The notes beneath the pieces are model-generated. The model had not been told where the DNA came from. It ran no database searches and worked only from the letters and a program-made list of their open reading frames with translations. The translations under genes were made by a program, and so were the position numbers. From positions 44,877,366 to 44,941,365 of the forward strand of contig CM055097.1 in the NCBI GenBank assembly GCA_029204225.1: DNA of 64,000 bases. The letters are read 5' to 3'. The DNA comes from Diphasiastrum complanatum. Lineage: Eukaryota; Streptophyta; Lycopodiopsida; Lycopodiales; Lycopodiaceae. Shown in pieces: positions 48,145 through 62,013 of this stretch (position 1 is its first letter; the number at the start of each line of letters is the position of its first letter).

Positions 48145-49003
48145 ACACTTGCCAAATGAGCAAGGACTCTCTGAAAAGATTGAGACTAAAACATTCTTAA
48201 ACATCTCTGTGTGTGGCTCATTTTGAACATGGGATTGCCATAGACCTTAACATTACTTCTCACAAATTTCTTAGCTTCCAAAAGTGTTGGTATAAAACGC
48301 TATGTTTTTAAACCTCTACAAACAAGTTTTAAATTTTGGCTTGAGAAAAATGAAAACTTGAACCTTGCCTTTAATTTAAAAAAATTGAAAAGCTAGATCG
48401 AGATTTCTTCCAAGTTAGCAGAGGATGCTATTGTCTACATTCTAGAAAGCTCTAATCTACAAGAGATGGATGGTGAACTCTTGGCAGCATCTGATTACTT
48501 AGCATAAACTTCAGCTAAACTAGATAATGACATGGAATGTGAATCACTTTGAATCGACTTTCTGCAACTAAAAGAATGACAGTATTTTGACAGTAGGACA
48601 TGTGAGGATAAATTTTTTGTTCCAGATAAGTTTTTTTGTGGAACCTTTGAGAAAACTCATGCATGAACTTGACCTCATACATCTAGTCAATCACCTTGTT
48701 ACAATGCTCAACAAGCAGATTCACTGCAAATTCAATATGCTAACAAGATGTGACAGGAGAAGGAATATTCAGATGAAGAGAAGTTCTGCAAGTAGATATA
48801 ATGAATATCCTGTGCTTCATAAGGTCTCACGAAAGTTGTCTTGCTAATGAAGAATCTATATGAATTTGTTTATGTCCTTGCTTGCTGTAAAAATCTGATC
48901 ATTTTGCATAAAGTGCTTTGTGATTGCATGCTGCCAAGTCAATGGAAGTGCAAACAGCATTTAGAAAACAAATTTTTCCTGAAGTGTTACATGCGCTAAT
49001 GGG

Positions 49004-52000
49004 TTATTTCTTCAAACCCATAAAATCAAGCAATATTTCCTCAATTACATCTCTGAAAACCATGCATTCAGTAATTATAGCTACGTCTGCAAGCTCCTGC
49101 CTGAAATTTCTCCAATCTTTGTCAGTGCCACTCATCTCTATGTCTACAACCCTATCTACTGCCTCTAATCTTAGGTTTTGCCATTCCGACATATGCTTGC
49201 ATATCTGATCAAGAATGTGCTCTCCCCGTAACTTGGCATCCAGATGTGATCGATGTCCTTGTCCATGACTGAACACTTCATCAGACAAGCTCAAGTCCAA
49301 AGCCTCATTGACACAATCAAATAGCAGTCGGTAATGTGTCCTGACGTTTCTACATCTCTGGTATAGTCTCAGTGCATATGCTGCATCTTTAGGAGGATTG
49401 CAATCCGATGTCTTGATTGCTCCATGGATATGTTGTTGGTTCTCTAATCTTTGAAACAACTCTGGATTGTTCATCAGACCGCGTGAGGAACATTGCAAAG
49501 GCCATTTCTTATTCTCCAGTTGGAAGCCTAAAGCAATCAATACTCTTTTCACATAATGCTTCATATCATAATGTCCAACCATCTTCTCTGCATTCTCAGT
49601 ATGCTGAACAAGGCAAATAGAACAGCAATCGGACTCAGAAGTAGCTAAATCAGCTTCCATGATCTGCTCGTAATGTATTGCATCTGTTTTACGAATGTCA
49701 TCACATTTATCCTCTTTAGGGAACTCTGAGGTTGAAAGAGCAGATGAAGCTTCTATGAGTTCTATCCTCTTCATGTGACTCTCATGGAGCTGTTGTTGGG
49801 AATCTGAGTACAGAACCGAAGAAAACAGACAAGTATTTAGTAAGTCATTCTAGTTACACACACTGGCACATACAATGCTCAAAACACAGTACTCTAACTT
49901 GAGCTAGACTCATAGTTGCAGAAGAACAATATCTGCGACAACAGCGTTTCAGACATTGGAATACAGTCAGAAAGGTTTTTATTTCTTGTTTTATAGTATG
50001 TGTGTGTGTGTGTGTGTGTACTATAACATCTATAATTATGTATGTTATTAATATTCATAATTCTATGTTATCTATAATATAGCTATCTATGGTTTCTTTG
50101 GATCAGGGTTCCCCGGATCAGGTTTTTCTGTTGAACCTTCCAAATAGTGAATTCCGGTTGGCAACTTTGCAAGCTGTCATGTACTCCAGTTTCTAGAGAG
50201 ACAAAAACATAAGAAATAGTAGTAGCCAGTTCTGAAAAGTAATGGCAATCCCCAAGAAAAGTTAAATGGAAGCCTTTTCCAAACTGTATAGTAAAGGACA
50301 ACCAATGCTAAGCATTGCAGATTGGAATGCCCCTTTCAGACGGATATGGTTCACTTAAGTGCTTTGACACATGATTTGTACAATTTCCTGGCCAAAATAT
50401 GACCGAACATGATCCTAACAACGCATAGTATTTGGCAAAACAACGGCCTGTATAATGCATAGTATTTGACAAAAATAGGGTCCTACAGTGCACAAAAAAT
50501 CTGGAAAAATCGCCACTAAATTCCCGATGTCAAAACCTCTAATTTGAGACTAGCTCTTCAACGTAAATTTGGACTAGCTCACCGCCCAAGCCACAAACGG
50601 CATAAGGATCTCATCAATTTGATTTTATGGCCAAAGCTAGATGAATCCAACCAGAAAGGGCATATGAAACAGTCTAATGTGCTAATAGATCTCTGGATAA
50701 GCTTTCAAGATCATCAACTCTCACCAATTTAAAATCAGTAGATTGAACACAAGAACAGTCTACTGTATCATTGATCATTTGTTTTCTGATTCCCCATAGT
50801 GAGTCCCTAATATCATACTCAAGTGTAGCTTATAGAAAACAGCTGCTTCCTAGCTTTATTTCCTATAGATAGTTTTCCCTGCCATCTTTCTAACTTTTAA
50901 GAGCTACTGTATCCTCAAGACTGACTAAGGTTCACTCATCCAATGTAGAGATTCAAGACTTACAAAAAAAGGGTATAACACGAATAGACAAAATCAAAAT
51001 TCTGTAAGGAGGTTCATAAGACTTTGAATGAAAGTCCCATTGAGAATGGTTTTGTAAGAAGTGTGGCCTCTTTGATCCCTGTGATAGCAAAATTTCGACA
51101 TCAAGAACAGAGATAAGTGATTGAGAACTGGTAGGTGCAAGGAAAGAGTGCATAGATGCAAAGAATAAGTTCTGCTCTGCAAGATAAATACATATATTTG
51201 ACTTGGTATAAATGCAAAAGTGTTCTTTTTATACTAAGACCCATAGGTGTAGCCACACACATGATAAAAAGCCCATACATCAGAGCCTTACATGAAGAAT
51301 GATATAACTTCAAGAGCATTTCTCAAACAACCAGTAAAACTCCATCAAGAAACATAATGTAATTGGTACCTAGTAAAATGGCAATTGCTTTTCTTGTCAA
51401 GGGTAGAGAATAGAGTTGCTCTAACTGAAATACGGACCGTAATATAGAAAATTCTGTGATTTTTGATCTGCAACTCTCCGATCAGTTCGTGACAAGTAGC
51501 ACATTTTCAAAGCAGTGGATTGTGACTTACCCAAGACACAAGGCGATAGCTGGTTACAGCCAAGTTATCTTGTTCCAACTTTATTAGCTTAAACATGGTC
51601 TATTACAGCATATAGTATGCAAACTTCCAATCCCTTAACTGTGCTTTAATTGCTTCTACCAGTAATATGAGTAACATGCTACAAAGTTGTCATGGACTTC
51701 GTATACCAACAATTGTACTGGAGCTTTTTAACACCTGAAGGTCCAATCAGTATGGATGAATAGTGTATAACTATCTCAATATGCACCTTTATATACATGC
51801 GTGGCAACAAAGATACCTGGAGTATGAACTTTGTTCAGTTCACTCACCAAGCATGACCAACTCCAAAAATCAAGCAGAAAACTCTGATGTTCCTTGATTT
51901 CATTCGTAAATTTGAAGTATATGAACCTACACTACAGAGAAAATCTGCGCCAATGACTATGAACACATAATATTGGACTTTTCAAGATATATAAGCAGAA

Positions 52001-55000
52001 TCAGTCGGGGGTAAGGAACATAATAAATTCAAGTGGTCAAGACACTGGCAGAAGTAATTACATTCAAGCAGTTGGGTATTTTGTTGGACAACAACCATTA
52101 CAGGTCCTCTTATTAATCGAGAGATTGAAATTTCATTAAATAAAAGTCTACTCTACTATGTTGTAAATATGGAATCAGTTGCATTTCAAAAGGTCTAAGA
52201 ATCAACTAACCTTTTTGAAGCCTCAATAGCAGCTTCTTTTGGAAATATGAATCTATTACTGAAACAGGACTAGGCTGTTCACTGTCCTCCGTGCAAGTCG
52301 AATCTGACAGAGTTTCACATATATCTGCTGGGTCTACTGACGTTCTTTGCTGTTGAGCTTTACCTGATGGAGGGCTTGAAAAGTCTTCATGTAATGTAAA
52401 CTGTACTGTGCAACAATTTATTAGCCAAACGTTAAAGCCAAGCAGAACGATTCAGAAGGGTAAAAACGGGTTCCAGATTTCACCATCACTCTAGCATACA
52501 GACTCTGCAGGAATGGCTACGTTTAAATTAATCCAAAAGCATCTTGACCTATAGAGGTGAATATCTTTATCTACTACACCAAGGGGTGAAGGTAGCCAGA
52601 GAAACAGTATATCAAATCCCTCAAGAAAATAATAGTCATGCAATTGACACTAGTCAAGGCAACACTATGTAGTTTGCTTTAAGATTCTGCAAAAGTTGGT
52701 GATTGCACAAGACATGAAATGTGCCACTTTCTATGCAGATTTACATATCTAAAAAAAACTATGCATAAAATCAAAACCCAAACTTACTCTCAAGTTATTG
52801 CATGGTAAACTGCTACTATAATCACCCTCCCACCAACAGCCATCTTGCTTTTCTGAAAAATTCAGTGCTTTTGAGGAGAATCCATTAATGCCCTCATTCT
52901 GAGGACCACCATCAATCATGCATCTGAAGGGTCCTGCTCTCTTAGCTACATCTGTGATTGGATTGCTGACAAATAAGGCTGGATCTCTGTTTTCCATTGC
53001 TGTAGAAAAACCCAGCGCTCCTTGATTTTCAACCTGAACATCCGGAATATGATGCAGCACTGTCTTCAGTTGCAAATCATTCACAGCACTTTCAGTGTAC
53101 TTGTCTGGTAGTTTTTCAATCTCTTTAAATTCCGTGGACAACCTTCGCGAATTAGCTTTTAGCACATCTTTCAGAAGAGGGGTGGGGCACCTGTGTGCCT
53201 CTCTAACAACTTTGATCTTGTACTCCTGCAGTACAAGCCCCAATGTAGAATTCTCTACCATGTACTTATGATGGATGCAGTCACATCTTTCTGTACTTAC
53301 TCCACTTAAACATGGACACTCATGAGAAACTGACTCAGGTTCTTTCACCTCAGAATCAAATTGACCCATGGTTTTCACTCTAGCTGCAGTAATGTAACTA
53401 TCCCTTCCACAAGCCTTGACTTCAAGTGTACCAGAAGAGTTGTCTGCTCTGAGGTTGCAGGCCACATTCTCTGTAGTTGATTGATGTGTCTTTCTGGACA
53501 GCTTTTGGGATTGAGAATTTGAAGTGTCATTCAACTTTGACTGCTTGTCTGTGTGTGCTAACCCATTGTTAGAACGAGATTCAAAAATATTTGAAAGAGT
53601 TTGCAACTTCTTTCCTCTATTACCAATCTGAGGAGCTCTATGGAAAGTTCTGTTTGGGATTGCATCATGATTAAGTTTTGGTTGCTTCAAAAACTTATTC
53701 TGCTCTTGTTTCAACCTGTTGTGTACCTCCTCATGAAACTCGAACACTATGTTTTCACCCCAAGACCCAGCAGGTATCGGTGTAATTGAGCAAGATTGAG
53801 TTGAGTCCTCTAAAATTGTTGAAGGATCTACAGATTTTTTAGAAGTCACATCTGCACTCTTAAAGGGTCTACTCTTCTTATGGATAATTGCTTTTTTTTG
53901 CTTCAACCTCACACCCTGTGCATGATTAGTTCCCATTGCATGGGGTCCTTCCTGCATTGAATCTTTCTTTTCAAGATCTAAAAGCTGTAAAGGTCTACTG
54001 GATCTACATGGCTGCTGCTCAGATTTGAGGGCAGGATCCTTCATGCTCCAGATGGATTTGGCTGGCTCTGAAGAAATCAATTTTGGTTTCTTCAAGGTAC
54101 CTTTAGTAGCCATTTTCAGGTAAACACAGGAATTTTTTGAAAGTTGGGATAGCATAACATCCTTTTGCAAGATCTCAGCTGAGCGTGATTCCTTCTGGTG
54201 CAAAATTGCCCATGGTGCAGGCAACTGTGCACTACTCTTGACAGTTGAATCGGCATTCCTGCTGTCAAACTGTAAAGGTAAAGGTACTGCAGCCGGCACT
54301 TCCATATCTACACTGTCTACATCATCATTGCTGGAAACACCACTGAGCAGTTGGGCCTCAAATCCTTGCCTGCTCCATTCACGTGCATTTCTACCCTTCA
54401 AGAGATTGTCTGATTCATGTTCCACTTTTGCATCCAGCTTCAGCTTCTTCTTGTAACATGTTGTGTTTGTAGTCTTATTGCTGTCTACTATACATTTAGG
54501 TGACCCTATAACAGTAGGCAAGGAAGCAGCTGATTCACAGTTGCCACACCAAGGTTCTTTATTGAAAAGAGTACCTTGGCTCTCTTCAAATCGCTTTTCA
54601 TCTGCACCAATATCTTCTACTTGATTCCCTGGTTCTTTAGAAAAACTCGGTTCCAAAATAGAGAGATCATAATCAGCTATTTCCAGTTGAATTTCAAGGT
54701 TATCACTGCCCTTAACCCCTTTTTTTCCTACATTGTAGCTCTTACTTTCCAGACTAGGGCTCCAATCTTCTTTTGTTAATATGAGCGATGTAGAAGCTAA
54801 TCTGTCGCCATAGAATCTCCCATCTGGACCTTTAACTGTACCTTCAGAATTTGGATTGCCATTTTGATTTGGCTTCTTCAAATGAGATATCAATGGCCAT
54901 TGATGGCCTGACTGTGGTAAAACGCATGGGAAAGACAAAATTTTACCCCAAGGAGACAACAGCTCTGAACACATCAAAAGTTTTGAGTTATCTCCTAGTT

Positions 55001-58000
55001 CTAGGTAATTCTTGTATGTCTGTGCATCAGTGTTCCTATTCAAATCTCCCTGGATAAACTGCTTCTCACCCAGTCTTTTCATAGTTGCTACTTGGAGAGC
55101 AGATTCACAAACTTCCTCGGGAGTTTCACCATTGCATGATTCTACTGTGCTATGACAATCTTCCATAAGCTCTTCAGAGGAAGTTGAATCTTGCATTGCA
55201 TCTATAGGTGCTTGTTCCTGTGCATCAGTACTGTTGTGTGACTGGAACCGGACATAGCCATCTCCCAAGGTCTCTGTGGCCGGTAGAGACTCAAGGCCCA
55301 TGAGACGAGCAATTACTCCTGGAGTTCGCTTACCACCAGCACCCTCCGGTAATTGATATACCTTGGAGACAGTGGAGTCAAAGTTTTCAGAAACTTCCTC
55401 TGGGTTAGAAACCCCCCCACAGTTTTCTTCTGTGATCTGCAAGCATGCATCATATCAAACATCACTGTGCCAATTCATGTAAGATATCAGAAAACCTTAG
55501 AAAGGCTGATGCTAGGAGATTAGGATATGCGGACCTCAACTAACAGTTGGCCACTATAATAAGAAAGTTAGGGCTAAGCTTACTCCGAGAGTAATGGCAA
55601 CTCGAGAACAATCAAGGTTAAAAACTTTCAGATTTACAATCTACAAGCATGATAAGCGTTTGTCAATCAACAATAAGTATGGCTGACTTAAATTTATCAG
55701 TCATTGCAAACCCTCATTAGGCAGAAAGCTTTCACAAGGAGTATGGCTGACTTAAATTTATCAATCATTACAAAACCTCATCAAGCAGAAAACTTTAGAC
55801 ACAAAGATGTGGGATGAAGTGCACTACTTCTAGGTAGGATGCAGACCTAACAGCTTAGACATGATTTGTGCTGAATAGCATAGCCTGAAAGGGAACTGTG
55901 CACATCTACCATCAGGATGCTTGACTAATCCTAAATTGCCCAACATAACTCACATGATCGAAGTATTAGAAGTACTAAAACCAAATCACCACCCATGTGT
56001 AGTACCCAAATAATTAACACCTCTGGTCCTACAGAATACTGAAAGAAGCAGAAATCATTCAAATGCGAAGGACAAAGCTAAAAGGCACGAGTGGGAGGAG
56101 CTTCTTCTTCTAGACTTATCCTATTTTGGATTTAGATGCTCTAAACATTATGTGAAAAGAAAGGGAATGCGAACGAGGAACAGGAACAGGAACAGGAATG
56201 GGAACACCACATTATGATAGTGACATGAAATGAAAAGGTTTGCATGCAATTAAGAACTTAAAATCTAGAGAAATTTGCATTTTAAGATTGCACATTACAT
56301 AAACAAAATAGAGTTTCAATACTGTATTCATGCAAGGGCACTGCTATATGAACAAAATATATGTGAATTGCCTCTAGATTTTTGTCTTTCTTATTTTTCT
56401 GCTTTTCAAGAAACTGTGACCAGAAAACGCATTTCAAGCTTTGAGAACGCGTTCCTTGGTCACATTCCGTACATCTTCCCTACCGGGACAAGTACTAAAA
56501 TGCATAGCATGTCCAAATCCTCATGCTCTTGCACCCTGGTCACCATGTTATGAAAGTAAAGCCATATTTAAGGATTCTTAATGAGCACTCAATCTAAGTC
56601 ATGCTATACTGCATGCACCAGTGCAAACATTGGTAGACAATCAAGGGCAGGCATGCACCAAAAAAGTGCAAGTATCTGGTTCTATTTCTTGCAAGTTGCG
56701 TTGAGTTTGATTAAGGCATTCATGATGGTCGCAAAACGATATGTCGGATAAGTTGATGACTATGGGTTTCGAGCCAGTTCTAGGTAGAGAATAAAGCATA
56801 CTGAATCTCAAGAGCGGGAAAAGCATTTATTACAACAAGAGACACTCACGAAGCAATCTGTCAGTTCGGGAACTTTATGAAGCATAAAACAACATTCAGT
56901 ACGCTACAAACCAGTAAGAGTTTCGCCATGGGAAATTTTCCACTGTCGTGCGTTCTCTTCTTTGAAAATTGTAGGCGTCCTGCTCGTCAACATAAATAAA
57001 ACTGCATCAGAGAAAGATATTGCCATAATCCATTAAAGTGTTTCTGAAAATGTGGGTATCCGCTCAATGTCATGAACTAGGTACGTACATTAAGGCCAAG
57101 GAAGCAAAGAACTACATGTACCATTCAAGTTTAGTGAATGACATTAATTCAGATGCTTTTGTGTACACTTGCTAAAAAAGAGTGCAGTGAAAAATTGAGT
57201 GCATGCAATTATACTATTGACTATTGAAATGTCAATTTGTAGCCCAGGCTCGCTGGAGCGTTATGCTGATGGGTATAGGAAAGATGAAGCTCAACTCAAT
57301 CGAGGGTTATTTTTCATTTTAAAAATTCCGACTGGAATGAAGTTGGATAGAATGCCAAAACATGCAACCTGTCCTCGCATCAGTTAGAAATGAAATGAAA
57401 AGTTTGCTATAGACTATTGACGAGACCAGCTCATGAAAGATTTGTTCCAGGGGCAAAGTTCAGCATGCTGCTGTACTGGTGAGTGAAGTTAGAAGATCAA
57501 GAGAGCTATGGCTACAACTGATCCTTGGAGGACTGCCTCAAAAGTATAACTGGCAAATTTACAAATTTTCACGATGTACCAAACTGTGCATTGAGATCTT
57601 AGAACCGACTTTTAGTTCTGAGAGTTGATTATTACCTCAGTATGTGCAAAAGTCGGGATATGCAGATGCTGTTTGAAACTAAGGACGATAGCAAGATCCT
57701 CAACTACAAAACAGGCATACGTCAGGGAATGCTTGTGCTCAGCCTAGTTTCACTCCATCCTTTTGAGAGCAAAGCTATAGCAATAACAGATAATCTCATG
57801 TGAATCATGGCAACACTCCCGCAATGGTTAGGTTGCTCTCAACCATCGCCAATTTCCTTCATCATGTGGGCGGCGAAGAGACCTAGAAGACTGTATGCTA
57901 CTGAGGCGTGGTTCAAACGAACCTAGCTAAGTGAATGTAAGTCTACGAGAGAGAAATCATACACACATCTACAAAACCTCTATTCCAGGGCTCTATTGAT

Positions 58001-58167
58001 GACACACCTGGAAATAGTTGCCTTGGTGAGAAGAATTTCCTTCCAGGGAGCCTCGAATTCCAGTCGAATAGATGCATAAGTACGCCAACGCAGCCAACCA
58101 CCTCAGAGGGAAGCTGGTCATCACCACCTGACAAGCTGGAAATCAATCTTCCAGGGGAGTCTGCCAT
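49004..58167 (-). CDS. DUF4378 / TRM-family protein (TON1-recruiting-motif, LONGIFOLIA-related)
   Basis: Five exons read on the minus strand: 58008-58167, 56912-56979, 52788-55436, 52211-52400 and 49004-49803. All junctions have GT-AG and keep frame; the product is about 1288 residues. Exon 1 carries a GCVGVLMHLFDWNSR motif (about 25-39). The exon 2-3 join restores KLLLITEENCGG, a conserved linker. VIARLMGLESLP lies at 117-128 (DUF3741-type motif). The long middle is low-complexity and probably disordered. The C-terminal third (about 1105-1285) is the DUF4378 region (HYVKRVLIALGFQ, RLLFDCVNEALDL, DKDWRNFRQELADVA). This family is known for microtubule/TON1-PP2A association and control of cell shape and division plane; the role here is inferred. 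The start 58167 is the first ATG in frame. Confidence 0.85.
49804..52210 (-). other. intron 4 of the TRM-family gene
   Basis: About 2.4 kb, donor AAAAAG/GTTAGT and acceptor TACTCAG, phase 1. Contains a TG microsatellite at 49999-50019. No other exon is needed to keep frame. Confidence 0.7.
55437..56911 (-). other. intron 2 of the TRM-family gene
   Basis: About 1.5 kb, phase 0. Holds a 64-bp tandem duplication (GTATGGCTGACTTAAATTTA, units at about 55676 and 55740) and a short GGAACA run near 56180. Confidence 0.7.
56980..58007 (-). other. intron 1 of the TRM-family gene
   Basis: About 1.0 kb, donor CCAG/GTGTGT and acceptor GACGAGCAG, phase 1. Confidence 0.7.
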
Positions 58168-58310
58168 TTCACGGAAAAACAAGCAAGAGCCACAAGAAAT
58201 CAATCTTCCACCTGAGAGGGAAGCTGGTCATCACCACCTGACAAGCTGGAAATCAATCTTCCAGGGGAGTCTGCCATTTCACGGAAAAACAAGCAAGAGC
58301 CACAAGAAAC
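58098..58310. repeat. 110-bp tandem duplication across the TRM-family start codon
   Basis: Two nearly identical copies with a 110-bp offset (for example AAGCTGGTCATCACCACCTG at 58111 and 58221). Each includes the ATG and the first 20 or so codons. 110 is not a multiple of three, so the copies are in different frames. Confidence 0.92.
58200..58277 (-). other. upstream ORF repeating the protein N-terminus
   Basis: The upstream copy of the duplicated start reads ATG at 58277 in the same context as the main start. It encodes 25 residues, of which the first 20 (MADSPGRLISSLSGGDDQLP) equal those of the main protein, and stops at 58200-58202, before the main ATG at 58167. Confidence 0.8.
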
Positions 58311-58730
58311 AGTACGATCACATGCTGTTTTCTCCTATGTGCAGGATATTGATGGCGTTTTGTTTGAGAAATTTCAGAGTGAGCCCATGAGGAGGAAATT
58401 CAACAATGTGATGGTAGCCACCTGTTTCTGCTCGAGGATATTGGATCTGGTTAAAAAAGCCTCCTGTAAAGCAAATACTCAACGTATCTACTGATCAAAT
58501 TCGCAGATCCATCGGAAAGGAGCAATTCACTGGACTAAAGAAGATGGGAAAGTCAATCCACGTCTGGGGGACAGAGGTGGAGAATGGTGGCAGAGTACCC
58601 AGAGGAAAAGGAGAAGATAATGGCATGGAAATTGGATGAAGGCATTTCGCTGACGATTCTCTCACACAATAAATTTAGCTCTAGAAAGTAGAATTTAGCC
58701 TCCGCAAAACAAAACAGTTCGAGAGAGGTG

Positions 58731-58740
58731 CCATATATTT
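58731..58740 (-). promoter_or_regulatory. candidate TATA box of the TRM-family gene
   Basis: AAATATATGG on the minus strand about 560 bp upstream of the main start codon. It is the best TATA-like word in the region; position is plausible but unproven. Confidence 0.3.
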
Positions 58741-58749
58741 TTTTCGCCC

Positions 58750-61260
58750 AGAAATGACGAAGTAGGATCGTGAGGTACGATATGAGATGAGTACTAGGTA
58801 GGGAGCCCACAAAAATCTAAGGCTTAAGAGACGAGACAAGTACGTTCCTCTTCCGCCTACCTGACATCAGAGAAGACAAATCCAGAGGCTTAAAAGACAC
58901 AGCTTTGATTTTATGTGAAAGGGTCAGGGTTGATCAAAAGGCCGAATCACAAACAAATAGAAGCCAGCCGCGACGGGCAGGTAGAGAGATAGTGCTCAAG
59001 CTATGCGCTAGAATGTGCTTGTTGGCGCCACTGGGCACCATATCTGGTAGCTGCCTGGGTCCCACCCACAAGTAACTACAAAGAGGGTGGACTCCGGAGT
59101 CTGGAGTCTGGATTGCTATATATTGGCAAGAAATATCGATAGATGGTCTGAAATGGGTTCTGGGTTGCATGCATGTTGCACATTAGAAGCTCTTAGAACT
59201 GTTCTGAAATTGGGTAGAGAATACAGGGGTTTCCACCGTATCCACAAGCTCATGAGTCACGATCGACTTTCTCCCCTCCAAAAGCCATCACGGGATTCAG
59301 GCAATGGACAGCAAAAAGAGCACGCCTGCAAACTGAACTGTTAGCTTCCAATCCGATCAAGCTCTGGACAAATTTAATTGAATCTTGTGGTAGACGGCTG
59401 TAGGTAGCAAATTGCAATGGCAGCGTGCTTCACTTCATCGATGTCATCATACATAGTCAATGAAATGCAGCAGGTACGCAAGATAGAATAAGTTGAAAGC
59501 TGTAGCCTGTGGTGCTGAATCGAGAAGTCAATGGAGAAGTAAGATCAGAGTCGAACGTTCTGTGTGTGCAGATAGACGGGGCTAAGATGAATGACCAGAG
59601 CCTGTCAGTAGATTGCTTGGTTCAATGCTCCAGGAGTCCAGCCTCTACAGATCAAGTCTCGCATGAAGAATGAAGATTCTGTTTCTGTATTCAGGGACAG
59701 AGAGGCCCCGTATAGATGTGAGAGGTTCGCCTTTGGAGTCTGCACCTGCAGTCTGCGTGTGCAATGCAACGCGCATGCTCCCTCAAAACTCAAGGCTTAT
59801 CAACCCAATTACTACCATCCACGTACAAGTGCCCAAAATGGGATGCTGGCCCCATTACTACTTTACCACCACCTTCTACTTCTTGAGTAAGAGGCACTCT
59901 ATGCATGTGAATGAATGGATAGTTAGATGTGCTAGACCATAGGTAAGAGGCACTCTACACACTCACTAGAGACAAGCACAATCAATTTCAAAGATGTTTG
60001 CAATGATGTTATTAAAGTTAAAACTTCATATTGCACTAAGATTTCCTGCCCACGTTTTCATTGGCATAGCTTTGTGCTTGGTAAGTTGCCCAACTTTTAT
60101 GAGCTTAATGCCTGCCTTGCAACACAGGTTATTGTATGTAAGGGGGACGGATCATTGGCTGCATACGATTATGCTTCCATAATCCATTGGTTATCTTCCC
60201 ACTTGCTAATAACAAACCTAGCTGAAAAGAAGAATCTAGTTGGGTCTTTTTGACATTTTCCTAAGTCATGAAGATCAAGGGGGCCAATCGACAACATGCA
60301 AAATTTGGAAGTCTTTGAGTTCGAGAGTAGTGGTGGTAAATGCCTTGCCATCCTTGAGAATATGGAGATGATCTTGATTGACCGAAATCTATGGGGAGTG
60401 GTGGGATGGGTCATTTCTTAAACCACAAGATCCTTGATCGTATTACCAAGTGAAAGCTCAAGGATGGTAAGGAATTTCCCACCACTTTTAGTGTTGCAAA
60501 CTTGGCCCACTAGCCATGCGCATGCATGCGGGTCACGCGTCGACATCTCACCCCCAATCGCCTAGCCACCCGCTTATATGTCTGACCCCAAAAGGACTGG
60601 TACCAGGGGACAAGAGATAGTGTGAAACCACTGCTTATATGGAGAGGAACCCAAGGACCCTTACTGCTTATGGGATAATGATGCAAAATGAACATGCGCT
60701 CAAGCACCTTCAGGCAGGCAGGCGCACAAGCCTCCTGTGTGTGAAAGTTGTGGCTCGACAAACTATTCTACCAACATTTAGAACAACACCAAAACAAATG
60801 TTAGATCAACGCTTCAATGAAATTTCTAAAATGGCATGTTCCATCCCATCTCATTTTGAGTGAAAAAGCTTTTGGTAAAATTTGATTCTTAAAAAACATC
60901 GATATTTTAGGCCATTTGTTGATTTGTTTTACAATATAGCAGAGGAGAGACATGTCATTAGAAAGAGAAAGATCGTAATATTGTCTTTCTCCTGAGAAAG
61001 AAAGAAAATCAACAAATATTATAGAAAGTGACACACTAGGGTCTCTCTTTCCAACTATTTGTCCCCCTTTTTTCTAAGAACAAAACTACATAATTTTAGT
61101 TTTCTATCAACTTCACACCGATAAACCAAATAAAAGTCTTCATTGTTGCTACTTTGAATACCACTAAACTAAAGTCATACGCATCTATTTTAGAATGATA
61201 GTATATATGACACTATAAGAATTTAGAATGAGGTTTCTTTGTATCAAATCAACATATTGT
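58750..61260. other. unassigned stretch
   Basis: Upstream of the TRM-family gene. Only short ORFs with no recognisable motif. It includes the words GGAGTCTGGAGTCTGG and CTATATATTGG near 59100-59125, which could belong to a promoter on the + strand, but no gene follows. Confidence 0.5.
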
Positions 61261-61265
61261 GAAAC

Positions 61266-62013
61266 TTAAGTACTTTCTTGTGAAGATTTCTTTAATTCCT
61301 CTACATAAATGCTCTTCAATGTGCTCTCCAAAATTGCTCTACCATCTTCCTTGGCCTTCCACTTTATGTCGAAACCTTGTTTGAGGTTTTTAATTTTCTT
61401 TGGCCTTTCTTGCAAACATACTTCATTAGGTTTCGTTGGTTTCCATCTTATCAATAAATTCGGATGTTCTCAAACACTTTCAATTTTTTGAAGAGCCCTA
61501 ATTGCAAGAACAATTGCTTCATAATTTCTTGCATTACCTCTTAGTAGCACTATTGTAGTGACTTAGGCAAGAGGTATCAAATAACTAGTTTGATATTTCA
61601 TTTTTCATTAAATATATTAGATTAATTAACTTTGACCTTTGGCAATCACATTACATGTTTCATCCTTTTGTACACTGATTGGTTTTCCCATGCTTTTTTT
61701 ATGGAAGTAGGGTCTCCTTTTTCTAAAAACCCAACCCTAGAGTAGGAGGTACTAATGTTGCAAACAAGCTCTTAAGTTCTGCAAATGACTTATCTTGCTT
61801 CGTTTGCATGCTGTTCAAAGTCTGTTTTAGATTAGCTACCTTAGTTTCTATTTTTTGATATTGTTCTTTAGAAACAAAATCATCTTCATTTAAAGTTTCA
61901 AATTTTTCATTAACATCCATAGCTACTTTTTCCTCCTGAAAATGAAGAGCTTCCTCTTCAAGCTCATCAATGGCTTTTCCTGGGGAAATTTGAGTTTCCA
62001 CGGGAGTCGTCAT
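61266..62013 (-). other. coiled-coil-like ORF remnant
   Basis: 61723-62013 encodes 96 residues starting MTTPVETQISPGK with a heptad-rich second half (QKIETKVANLKQTLNSMQTK). After stops, 61266-61454 encodes a Lys-rich stretch (ERPKKIKNLKQGFDIKWKAK). Possibly the gag-side ORF of a retroelement; family not recognised. Confidence 0.3.

Noticed and set aside
55437-55442. Starting the 880-residue TRM exon at its apparent N-terminus
   Set aside because: The codon is TTG and sits across a TGCTTGCAG splice acceptor; the upstream exons restore conserved motifs in frame.
56641-56826. ORF tried as an extra TRM exon
   Set aside because: Including it is unnecessary; the 56912-56979 exon joins exon 3 in phase and recreates a conserved linker, while this stretch has no family similarity.
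58168-58203. Longer start for the TRM-family exon 1
   Set aside because: The extra upstream codons begin with TTG, not ATG, and lie within the duplicated copy; the ATG at 58167 is the first usable one.
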